The notes under the pieces were generated by a model. That model saw only the letters and a list, made by a program, of their open reading frames with translations, ran no database searches and was not told the origin of the DNA. Below, piece after piece: positions 9,112-16,426 of a stretch of 64,000 bases of DNA. The stretch is taken from positions 124,001-188,000 of the forward strand of contig CAXXWR010000006.1 in assembly GCA_963666805.2 (NCBI GenBank). Direction: 5' to 3'. The stretch's first letter is position 1; every line of letters begins with the position of its first letter. The DNA is from Fusibacter sp963666805 (lineage in GTDB: Bacteria; Bacillota; Clostridia; Peptostreptococcales; Acidaminobacteraceae). The position numbers and the translations under genes were made by a program.

Positions 9112-10008
9112 TTAAGCTGTATAAGTTGCAAGAGCAATTGATAGAAGTTTCCCTTCAATTGATTCTGTTCTTGAAGTAAAGACAATTGGAACAGCTGCTC
9201 CAACGGTTGCCGCAACCACTTGTTTTTTTGCCATATAAGTTAAAGATTTTGTCAGTGCATTCCCCACGAGTAAATTAGGAACAAGAACAATATCAGCCAC
9301 CCCAGCAACGGGACTATTGATGCCCTTATGTGCCGCTGCTTCTTTGGAAATTACATTATCAAAAGCAAAAGGACCATCAATTATACAGCCTTTAATCTGA
9401 CCCCTATCTGCCATTTTTGACAATATGGCCGCATCAATAGTCTCTTGCATTGCCAGGTTAATATTCTCTACAGGTGCTAATATACCGACTTTAGGTACTT
9501 CAATGCCTAATTGATGCGCTAATCCAACCGCATTTTCAACAATCTCTTTTTTACCCATAGTATCTGGCGCCACACTAATTGCACAGTCTGTAATCATTAA
9601 AAGACCATCATTTTCAAGATTCTCTGTGATAGAAATTTGGGTAATGTGACGGCCTGTATTAAGCCCCTTTTCTTTATTCAAAATGGCCTTTAAGAAGACA
9701 TTAGAGTGTAATAAACCCTTCATTAAAGCGCCTGCCTTGCCGCTCACAACAAGATCTACCGCAAGATCTGCTGCTTTTTTATGGTCAACTTCATGATATA
9801 TTTCAGCGTCGATTTTTAAATGCTGTGAATGAATCATCTCTTTAATGGCAACTTCATCTCCAATGAGAATAAATTCAGCAAGGTTTTCTGCAAGTGCTTT
9901 TTCAACCACTATCAGTGTCTCTAAATCCTCTGCAGCCACAACGGCAATTTTCTTTTTCTCTTTTTCTCTTGCAGCTGTTAAAAGCTGTGCTAAGTTCTGA
10001 ATTTCCAT
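9112..10008 (-). CDS. ptb: phosphate butyryltransferase family (acyl-CoA:phosphate acyltransferase)
   Basis: Converts an acyl-CoA and phosphate to acyl-phosphate and CoA, 298 aa, the Ptb length. Family motifs include the GKAGALMKGLLHS block around residue 95 and the LITDCAISVAPD region. It follows butyrate kinase by 50 bases with its own AAGGAG site. The acyl group may be butyryl, but the co-regulated BKACE enzyme suggests the acyl-CoA released by that reaction is also a candidate. Phosphate acetyltransferase of the same superfamily is the alternative name. Confidence 0.9.
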   Translation of the reverse strand: MEIQNLAQLLTAAREKEKKKIAVVAAEDLETLIVVEKALAENLAEFILIGDEVAIKEMIHSQHLKIDAEIYHEVDHKKAADLAVDLVVSGKAGALMKGLLHSNVFLKAILNKEKGLNTGRHITQISITENLENDGLLMITDCAISVAPDTMGKKEIVENAVGLAHQLGIEVPKVGILAPVENINLAMQETIDAAILSKMADRGQIKGCIIDGPFAFDNVISKEAAAHKGINSPVAGVADIVLVPNLLVGNALTKSLTYMAKKQVVAATVGAAVPIVFTSRTESIEGKLLSIALATYTA

Positions 10009-10058
10009 ATTGATCTCCTTTGTATATTTCTATTGCTTGATTGCTATTTCCAAACCTT

Positions 10059-11126
10059 CTAATAAGGTAGGGCACTTTCAGTTTTGTTTAAATAGCGAAA
10101 AGCATTTTCTGCTAAAGAAAGCATTTCATTTTCACCTGCATAAACGTATACAGGTGAAAATGAGCTAATATATTCTTTGAGATTATTTGTAAAATAATCA
10201 GAATGCGCAATACTCCCTGTTAATAAAATACTATTGACATCCCCTTTCAATACAGCGACAGCACTCCCTATTGCTTTTGCCACTTGATAGGCCATTGCAT
10301 CATAAACTTCTTTGGCATAGTCATCACCCTCAACAATACGAGATTCAATTTCTAAAGCACTTGACGTTCCTAAATAAGACATAAGGCCTCCCCCGCCTGT
10401 AATCTTTTTAAGAATTTCTTTCTCAGAGTATTGTCCACTAAAACACATTTTAACTAAATCACCTACTGGAAGACTGCCAGAACGTTCTGGTGCAAAAGGA
10501 CCGTCTCCATCAAGTGCGTTATTGGCATCAATCATTTTTCCCTTTAAATGTGATGCGATAGAAATGCCGCCACCAAGATGAACTACGACAAAATTTTCAT
10601 TTTCATAAATAAGGTCATTCTGCTCACAGTGTCTTTTTGCGATGGCTTTATGGTTAAGAGCATGAAAAGAGCTAATCCTTTTAAGTTCTTTAATGCCACT
10701 ATAACGTGCAAGGTCACAAAATTCATCAGTAATTGGCGGATACGCTGTAAGTGCCGGAATATGATGGTCCAAACCAAACTCTCTTGCCAAAACACACCCT
10801 AACCCAGCAGGATGCACACCATAATTTCCTGTGTAAATATCATCAATCATTTCTTGTGAGACTTCATAAATTCCCCCTGGAATAGGTCGACAGTTGCCAC
10901 CACGTGAGATGACTGCATCAAACATTTCAAAAGTATAGCCTTGATCAGCTACCCATTTAGAAACTTTTTTCTTTCTAAAATCTTTTTGATCCATCGTATG
11001 GTCAAATGCAGATAATTCCTCAGGTTTGTGCTGAATAGACGATTTAATAAGCTCCGTATTATCATCATAAATCGCTAACTTTGTCGAAGTAGAACCAAAA
11101 TTCATTACCAGTATTTTGCTGCTCAT
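10059..11126 (-). CDS. buk: butyrate kinase (acyl kinase)
   Basis: Transfers phosphate from an acyl-phosphate to ADP, giving ATP and the free acid; acetate/sugar kinase (ASKHA) fold, 355 aa. It opens ILVMNFGSTSTKLAIYDD (phosphate-1 loop), with SRGGNCRPIPGGIY, VVHLGGGISIASH and LTGSIAHS motifs. First gene of the ptb operon, ATG after AGAGGTG. A perfect sigma-54 promoter lies about 50 bases upstream, leaving a 37-base leader. The acyl range (butyrate, isobutyrate or other) is not readable. Confidence 0.93.
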   Translation of the reverse strand: MSSKILVMNFGSTSTKLAIYDDNTELIKSSIQHKPEELSAFDHTMDQKDFRKKKVSKWVADQGYTFEMFDAVISRGGNCRPIPGGIYEVSQEMIDDIYTGNYGVHPAGLGCVLAREFGLDHHIPALTAYPPITDEFCDLARYSGIKELKRISSFHALNHKAIAKRHCEQNDLIYENENFVVVHLGGGISIASHLKGKMIDANNALDGDGPFAPERSGSLPVGDLVKMCFSGQYSEKEILKKITGGGGLMSYLGTSSALEIESRIVEGDDYAKEVYDAMAYQVAKAIGSAVAVLKGDVNSILLTGSIAHSDYFTNNLKEYISSFSPVYVYAGENEMLSLAENAFRYLNKTESALPY

Positions 11127-11174
11127 ATTACACCTCTTTGCATTATTTGATTTTTGACGTCAAACATACTAATC

Positions 11175-11190
11175 GCAAAACGTGTGCCAA
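11175..11190 (-). promoter_or_regulatory. sigma-54 promoter of buk-ptb
   Basis: The minus strand reads TTGGCACACGTTTTGC, with ten bases between GG and GC. The predicted start point gives a leader of about 37 bases to buk. Confidence 0.92.
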
Positions 11191-11282
11191 ATGGTTAAAT
11201 CTATTGCAATCACTAAATTCATAACAAAATTCTCCATCGTAGATAGTCATTTTGGGCTATCATTGTACTTTCAAAAACACAT

Positions 11283-11302
11283 TATATGCATTTTTGCATA
11301 TA
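11283..11302. promoter_or_regulatory. palindrome TATATGCA-N4-TGCATATA between two sigma-54 promoters
   Basis: Perfect 8-bp arms, about 95 bases upstream of the buk -24 box and 210 bases upstream of the symporter -24 box, facing both. It is well placed as a shared upstream activator site. The rest of the 446-base gap 11127-11572 is AT-rich and shows no gene I can support. Confidence 0.5.
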
Positions 11303-11509
11303 TGAAATCAAAGAAATCTCTTATAGCTACTGAAAAACCTCAACTCTTTTTCAATGCTCACATTTGCATGTCATTCATCATATTTGAATACGCTTTGTTA
11401 AATAAATAACTATTCTTCTGGTTTTTTACTCGCCTTTTTTCTTGTTCATTTTTTTTCAAGCTTGAAATTAGATACCTTTAGCCACATTCATCAATTTTGG
11501 TCTTATCCC

Positions 11510-11525
11510 TTGGCACTAATATTGC
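11510..11525 (+). promoter_or_regulatory. sigma-54 promoter of the symporter-BKACE operon
   Basis: TTGGCACTAATATTGC, with ten bases between GG and GC. The predicted start point near 11537 leaves a 36-base leader to the ATG at 11573. It excludes the longer open frame that begins at 11462. Confidence 0.92.
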
Positions 11526-11572
11526 TTTTTAACCTTAGCGATGCATCAATAAATTTCGAAAGGGTGGAAAAT

Positions 11573-13030
11573 ATGTCAAGCAATACAATTGCATTATTGG
11601 TCGTGGTGTTTTACATGGTAGCACTGATTTGTTTTTCTTTTTATGCCAGATATGTCCAAGCAAAGAAATCAAAAGACGGTGCTTCTGGGGAGAGTTTCTT
11701 ACTGGCTAACCGTAGTTTCGGAACAGTCCTTGTTATGGTCACTATTATAGGGGTTGCCCTTGGCGCTAACGGTACTGTAGGAATTGCCCAAAACGGCTAT
11801 GGTTTTGGTATATCGGCAGGATGGTATGATGGTGCTTTTGCTATCGGGATAATTATTACCGCATTTCTTTTTGTTAAAAAGTTGAGAAGTCTTAATTTAT
11901 CAACTATTTCTCAAATATACGGTGATTATTATGGTGAAAAAACCAGATTGGTTAGTTCTATCGGCCAGTTATTTATGAATTTTTGTATCATGATTGCCCA
12001 ACATATTGCAGGGGGAGCTATCTTAAGTAGTTTACTACCACAGTACTTTACACTTACAAGCGGTATGATATTATCTGCGATCATTTTCTTGGCAATTTCT
12101 TCAATAGGCGGCATGATGTCAACAGGTATTACCAACGTTATCAACATTGGTCTTTTATATGTTTCTGTTATCATCGCTGTAATCTTTACCATCAAAGGTG
12201 TCGGTGGTATTGAGCCTCTCATGGCTGGTTTGCCAGATCGTGAAACATTCTTACATCCTATAGATGGATTAGGAATAGGCGTATTTATTTCATATTTAAT
12301 TCTCTTCTTCGTCCACGTGCCTACTGCACAATCAACAGTGCAAATGATTTTTGCAGCCAAAGATGAAAAATCAGCTGTTCGTGGCTACTTAATTGGAGGT
12401 CTTTTAGTATTACCTTTTGGTTTTGCAACAGCCCTTATTGGTATGGCAGGACGCGTGATGTTCCCTGCACTTGAAAATACGGCAATGGCACTTCCAGCAG
12501 TAATTGTGACATTCCCAGGAATAGTTGCTGGTATTGTTCTCGCAGGTATGTGGGCAGCAGATGTGTCTACTGGAACATCACTTATTCTCGGTAATTCAGC
12601 ACTCTTTATCAATGATATTTATAAACCTCTTAAAAAAGGAAAAACTCAAATTGATGAAGTCAAACTTTCAAAGATAATTGGGGTTATCTTTACTATACTC
12701 ACACTCTTTTGTGCTTTTTACATTAAGTTTTTGCTCCAGTTCATTACAATGGGACTTTCACTTTGTGTGGCTTATTTTATCATCCTCATTGCATCACTTT
12801 ATTTTCCAAAACTTTGCAAGCGCAATAGTGCCATTTTAACTTTAATTGCAAGCTTTATTGTCGTTGCGCTTTGGATGACCGTGCCTGCATTTAAAAACAT
12901 GTTCTCACACGTTATCTATCCACAGCTTATCGTCTGTAGCTTAACTTTCGCCTTGGTATCGGTTCTTGATAAGACACCTGCAGCCTTTAGAAAAGAAGCT
13001 ACTTTAAATGTAGAAAATCAATTGAATTAA
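11573..13030 (+). CDS. sodium:solute symporter (SSS family)
   Basis: Uptake transporter of the SLC5/SSS family, 485 aa, about 13 hydrophobic segments. GESFLLANRSFG and the ITGVALGANGT-like sodium-site region are near the N-terminus, and IAGGAILSSLLPQYF is further on. The open frame extends 37 codons upstream, but a sigma-54 promoter occupies that stretch, and AAAGGGTGG precedes this ATG at a good distance. It is co-transcribed with the BKACE gene 19 bases downstream, so its substrate is probably the beta-keto acid (or a precursor) that the enzyme handles. SSS carriers also take pantothenate, proline or short acids. Confidence 0.88.
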   Translation: MSSNTIALLVVVFYMVALICFSFYARYVQAKKSKDGASGESFLLANRSFGTVLVMVTIIGVALGANGTVGIAQNGYGFGISAGWYDGAFAIGIIITAFLFVKKLRSLNLSTISQIYGDYYGEKTRLVSSIGQLFMNFCIMIAQHIAGGAILSSLLPQYFTLTSGMILSAIIFLAISSIGGMMSTGITNVINIGLLYVSVIIAVIFTIKGVGGIEPLMAGLPDRETFLHPIDGLGIGVFISYLILFFVHVPTAQSTVQMIFAAKDEKSAVRGYLIGGLLVLPFGFATALIGMAGRVMFPALENTAMALPAVIVTFPGIVAGIVLAGMWAADVSTGTSLILGNSALFINDIYKPLKKGKTQIDEVKLSKIIGVIFTILTLFCAFYIKFLLQFITMGLSLCVAYFIILIASLYFPKLCKRNSAILTLIASFIVVALWMTVPAFKNMFSHVIYPQLIVCSLTFALVSVLDKTPAAFRKEATLNVENQLN

Positions 13031-13049
13031 ACCATCAGGAGGTTATATT

Positions 13050-13910
13050 ATGGCTAGAAAAGTTATTATTACAGTTGCACTCACAGGTGCCTTTCATGGT
13101 AAAGAAGCTAATCCAAATTTACCTGAACAACCAGAAGAAATCGCTCAAGCAGCATATGAAGCCTATAAGGCAGGTGCTTCAATAGCCCACATTCATGCAA
13201 GAGATAAGGATGGCAAATCAACAAACGATCCTAAAATTTTTAGTGAAATTAACCGTTTGGTCAGAGAAAAATGTCCTATCATTATCCAAAACTCTACAGC
13301 TCCTGCAAATATACCGGGAACTGTCGCTGAAGACGGCTTAAAAGTATTAGAAGCTGAATACCTACCAGAAATGTGCTCACTTGACTGCTCGCTGATTGCT
13401 ACCAGTTGGTCAGATAGAACGTTTATTTACGAATGGACAAGAGACTTCTTAATTGATGCCGCTAGAAGAATGCAAGCACTTAATATCAAGCCCGAACTCG
13501 AAGTCTTTAATCCGACTTCAATAGAAGATGTTGTCAATTATGTTTATCCAGAAGGTGTTTTAGATGATCCTCTTTCATTTAGTTTTGTTATGGGAATGGA
13601 TAGAAACAGCCAACAGGCAATGGCCTTTTCAAATGATACTTTAGTCCATTTGATTAAGAAAGTTCCTGCAGGTAGTCATTATTCAGCACTAGCAATTGGT
13701 AAACACCAATTACCTGGCAGCGTTATGACCATGCTTATGGGTGGTAATGTCCGGGTTGGATTTGAAGACAATGTTTACTTTAGAAAAGGCGAACTCGCAA
13801 CAAGTAATGCACAGCTCGTAGAACGTGTTGCCAACTTCGCCAGAGAACTTGGCCTTGAAGTAGCGACACCAGCAGAAGCACGTGAAATTTTGGGCATCCC
13901 ACAATTATAG
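13050..13910 (+). CDS. BKACE / 3-keto-5-aminohexanoate cleavage enzyme family (DUF849)
   Basis: Zinc-dependent condensation-cleavage of a beta-keto acid with acetyl-CoA, giving acetoacetate and a new acyl-CoA, 286 aa. The metal ligands appear as AHIHARD (His47, His49) and the glutamate of GFEDN (about 239); NSTAP and a SGSHYSALAIGKH-like block follow. Kce of lysine fermentation belongs here, but no other lysine genes are nearby, so the substrate is open (3-dehydrocarnitine and other beta-keto acids are handled by relatives). With ptb-buk on the divergent side, the acyl-CoA could be turned into ATP. Confidence 0.9.
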   Translation: MARKVIITVALTGAFHGKEANPNLPEQPEEIAQAAYEAYKAGASIAHIHARDKDGKSTNDPKIFSEINRLVREKCPIIIQNSTAPANIPGTVAEDGLKVLEAEYLPEMCSLDCSLIATSWSDRTFIYEWTRDFLIDAARRMQALNIKPELEVFNPTSIEDVVNYVYPEGVLDDPLSFSFVMGMDRNSQQAMAFSNDTLVHLIKKVPAGSHYSALAIGKHQLPGSVMTMLMGGNVRVGFEDNVYFRKGELATSNAQLVERVANFARELGLEVATPAEAREILGIPQL

Positions 13911-13918
13911 AGAAAAAT

Positions 13919-13952
13919 TAGGGATTCTATTGTTATAGAAATAGGGATTCTA
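13919..13952. repeat. direct repeat TAGGGATTCTA
   Basis: Two 11-base copies at 13919-13929 and 13942-13952, 23 bases apart, between the BKACE stop and its terminator. The function is unknown. Confidence 0.5.
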
Positions 13953-13983
13953 CAACATAACAAATGACTATATGATTAACGTT

Positions 13984-14010
13984 AAAAACACACCCAAAGG
14001 TGTGTTTTTT
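13984..14010 (+). terminator. terminator of the symporter-BKACE operon
   Basis: AAAAACACACC / GGTGTGTTTTT stem with a four-base loop and a T6 tail, 74 bases after the BKACE stop. Confidence 0.9.
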
Positions 14011-14126
14011 CGTATTTTTTCGTGCTTTTCAAGTCATCTCATAAAAATAAAGAGTCCAATCCTAGCGAGTCCCAGACCACATGAAAGAATAACGGTCGTT
14101 TGCCTATCTTGGCTCAAACAATGCAT

Positions 14127-14163
14127 TAAAAAAACCTTCTGATCACGAAGCCGAGAAGGTTTT
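14127..14163 (-). terminator. terminator at the distal end of the guaA island
   Basis: AAAACCTTCT / AGAAGGTTTT stem, 13-base loop and T7 tail on the minus strand. It lies just beyond the guaA-like 11-mer at 14176-14186, so it may be the original guaA terminator, displaced by insertion. Its loop resembles that of the hairpin at 6072-6105. Confidence 0.7.
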
Positions 14164-14175
14164 AAATTTCTATTT

Positions 14176-14186
14176 TATTCCCACTC
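14176..14186 (-). repeat. copy A of the guaA 3'-end sequence (attachment-site remnant)
   Basis: TATTCCCACTC, identical to the plus-strand sequence over the last codons and stop of guaA (24230-24240). Minus-strand flank TTTCAATTATA resembles that of copy B. It marks the outer end of the 7.4-kb island. The rest of 14187-14300 holds only an AATAATAC/GTATTATT inverted repeat. Confidence 0.65.
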
Positions 14187-14300
14187 TATAATTGAAATTT
14201 GATTTTAAACTTATTTGTTTAGTATTTTATGCAATAATACCATCCCTATTTCTCTTTTATCAGTATTATTCCAATCTTTACACTCTTATAATATCACCAG

Positions 14301-15251
14301 TTAACTACTTAATTTTACCAGATAACGTTCTCTTATTTTAACTACATCCTTTTTACCATCCATTCTAGAAATTAAGTCATCATACAATTTGCTTGTCACC
14401 AAACTTAAATAATAACCATAGGAAAACAACAAATCTGAGTTTATCTTATTCTTATCTACCTTATTTGCGTTAAACTTTAATAATCTTTTTAATGCTAAGT
14501 CTTCACTTTCTACGATGTAATCTTTTTTCAACGTATTCCGTATTGCCTCAAATCCAAACCTAGCTTGATAATTCACTCTGTTTCTCGTTTGAGATGGATA
14601 TGTTTTATCTAATTTATTGTTAACTTCAATTATTTTTGTTAGTAAAGTATACTCATCAGAAACAGTCTCAGAACTGCTCATTTTTATCTCTCTCAAAAGC
14701 GTATCAATCATCATCCATGTATTTTCATGTACTCCGATGCTTTTAGTCGACTCTAGAATCATATCAGCTGTATTCATTGTAATGTTCTCTATACTAAATG
14801 AATAATTTCCTTTTTTGAACTTACTCCCACTTGAATATTGTTGTACCACACTAGTTATATCACTAGCAGTATTTTTATCAAAGAACAATGCTCCTTTATA
14901 TGACATTCTTAATAAAGTTGTTGCTGCAAAAAAACTAAAATAATATGCTGTAACAATAGCCCAATCACTATTCATACGTTCAACACTTCTGAATAAAGAC
15001 TTTTCTTGTGCAAACATCCGCGTGTAAAAGTATTCAATATCACCATATAATGCTTTTAGCAATGCTTTTCGTTGGAACGTAAAAATAAACTTATCACCTT
15101 GTACTTGTACATTAGTTATTTGATTTTTACATAATGCGAAGATTGCTTTAAGATTATTATAATCAAGTTTACTGAAGTCCGATGACATTCCGGCAAAATT
15201 TAAAATTCTGTCATTTCTAAGCTGAAGAAATCTATCACCAAAGTAATTCAT
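14301..15251 (-). CDS. uncharacterised protein with HEPN-like features, coupled to the DGQHR gene
   Basis: About 316 aa, family not recognised. Residues about 98-115 contain AYYFSFFAATTLL, the helix pattern often seen in HEPN-domain proteins. About residue 223 it reads TRNRVNYQ, which resembles the RNxxxH ribonuclease motif with tyrosine in place of histidine. This assignment is inference. The ATG overlaps the stop of the upstream gene by one base (TGATG), and AGAGGAAATG provides the ribosome site; a TTG one codon earlier is less likely. Translational coupling suggests it works with the DGQHR protein. Confidence 0.6.
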   Translation of the reverse strand: MNYFGDRFLQLRNDRILNFAGMSSDFSKLDYNNLKAIFALCKNQITNVQVQGDKFIFTFQRKALLKALYGDIEYFYTRMFAQEKSLFRSVERMNSDWAIVTAYYFSFFAATTLLRMSYKGALFFDKNTASDITSVVQQYSSGSKFKKGNYSFSIENITMNTADMILESTKSIGVHENTWMMIDTLLREIKMSSSETVSDEYTLLTKIIEVNNKLDKTYPSQTRNRVNYQARFGFEAIRNTLKKDYIVESEDLALKRLLKFNANKVDKNKINSDLLFSYGYYLSLVTSKLYDDLISRMDGKKDVVKIRERYLVKLSS

Positions 15252-16243
15252 CAAAACATTTCCTCTGTAATTTTAACTTTTTTCTCAATTTTACTTTTTA
15301 ACTCCTTTGTTAAAGCAGCAAGAGTTTGCTTATTCGTACCTTTATACGTTGAATATGAAATAGTTGAGATAGCTTGTAAAATTTCAGAAAAAGAATCGAC
15401 CTTCAAATTATTATATTCTGCAATACATCTGTCTACAACAGTTATATAAATGTTCATAATGGCATTGAAATTTATCGTTTTATTTAATCTAGCCTCTTTA
15501 TCATTACTTAATATGAAGGCTTTTTCTACTGCCATTAGATAATTAGTTAATGATTTGGCAATTGTGCTATCATCTTGATTCTTAAAGAAGCGAGATTCAT
15601 ATAGTTTTACAGTTGCATCATTAAATGCTTTTCTAGAGATCTTACCTCTTCCACCTGTTGTTGAAGATAACTGCCCAGCCATTGGAGCCGTAGTATTAAC
15701 CCATTCAAATAATTCCCTTTGTCTTGCTTCAATAGGCGTTTCTTTTCCTGCCATTTCTTTCAAATCAACAAGCAAGGCTGCTGGTACACCCTTTTGAGTA
15801 GTATTTATATCAATGAATAAGTTGACTTCCCTTACACTAGATAAACCAGTAAAAATTACCACCGGCATCTCGTATTCATTGTTTGCTAAGTTCAAACCAT
15901 ATAGCCTGTGTTGACCATCAATTATAAGAAATCCTTTCTCATTTTCACTGAATGTAAGTTTCCCACCACGTTTATCATAACTTATATCAATATTTTCTTG
16001 AGCACTCAAGATCAAAGGAGTTGGAATAACACCTTTCTCATCATCTAAGTATCCCATTATTGATTTTGCTCTACCTTCACTTAGTAACCTTTGAAAACCA
16101 CCCTCATCTTCTCCTCTTCGTGTAATAAAGCACATCTTCTTAAGCATTCTACTCTTTATATTAGCAACATAAAACTTTTGATTATTTTGCTCACAAAGGA
16201 TTGCTTTAATAACTACTTGTTCATCATTTACAGACATATGCAT
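15251..16243 (-). CDS. DGQHR-domain protein (DndB/DpdB-like)
   Basis: 330 aa. The hallmark IIDGQHRLYGL sits at about 107-117 and FIDINTTQKGVP at 143-154, both conserved in DGQHR proteins such as DndB, the regulator of DNA phosphorothioation, and DpdB of the 7-deazaguanine system. No DndACDE or Dpd partner genes are in the window, so its target is unknown. ATG at 16243 follows AAGGGGAG by three bases; the ATG two codons on has better spacing and may be the true start. The 183-base gap before it suggests its own promoter near 16380-16410. Confidence 0.82.
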   Translation of the reverse strand: MHMSVNDEQVVIKAILCEQNNQKFYVANIKSRMLKKMCFITRRGEDEGGFQRLLSEGRAKSIMGYLDDEKGVIPTPLILSAQENIDISYDKRGGKLTFSENEKGFLIIDGQHRLYGLNLANNEYEMPVVIFTGLSSVREVNLFIDINTTQKGVPAALLVDLKEMAGKETPIEARQRELFEWVNTTAPMAGQLSSTTGGRGKISRKAFNDATVKLYESRFFKNQDDSTIAKSLTNYLMAVEKAFILSNDKEARLNKTINFNAIMNIYITVVDRCIAEYNNLKVDSFSEILQAISTISYSTYKGTNKQTLAALTKELKSKIEKKVKITEEMF

Positions 16244-16426
16244 TCTCTCCCCTTATATATTTTCATCAATAATACATCTACTCTTTGTCTTAATTACACT
16301 TTTACGATTTAATCAGCGAACATTACTTATAACATAAAATCACAATCATCAAACTTAAGATATTCACACTTACATGTATCTTTTCTACTCATATTATATA
16401 GCATAAAAAGCATAAACGAAAATCAC

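Noticed and set aside
11462..11572. Longer N-terminus for the sodium:solute symporter
   Set aside because: The stretch contains a perfect sigma-54 promoter whose start point lies downstream of that start codon, and the ATG at 11573 has a ribosome site.
11929..12360. 143-codon minus-strand frame inside the symporter gene
   Set aside because: Shadow frame of a confident SSS protein.
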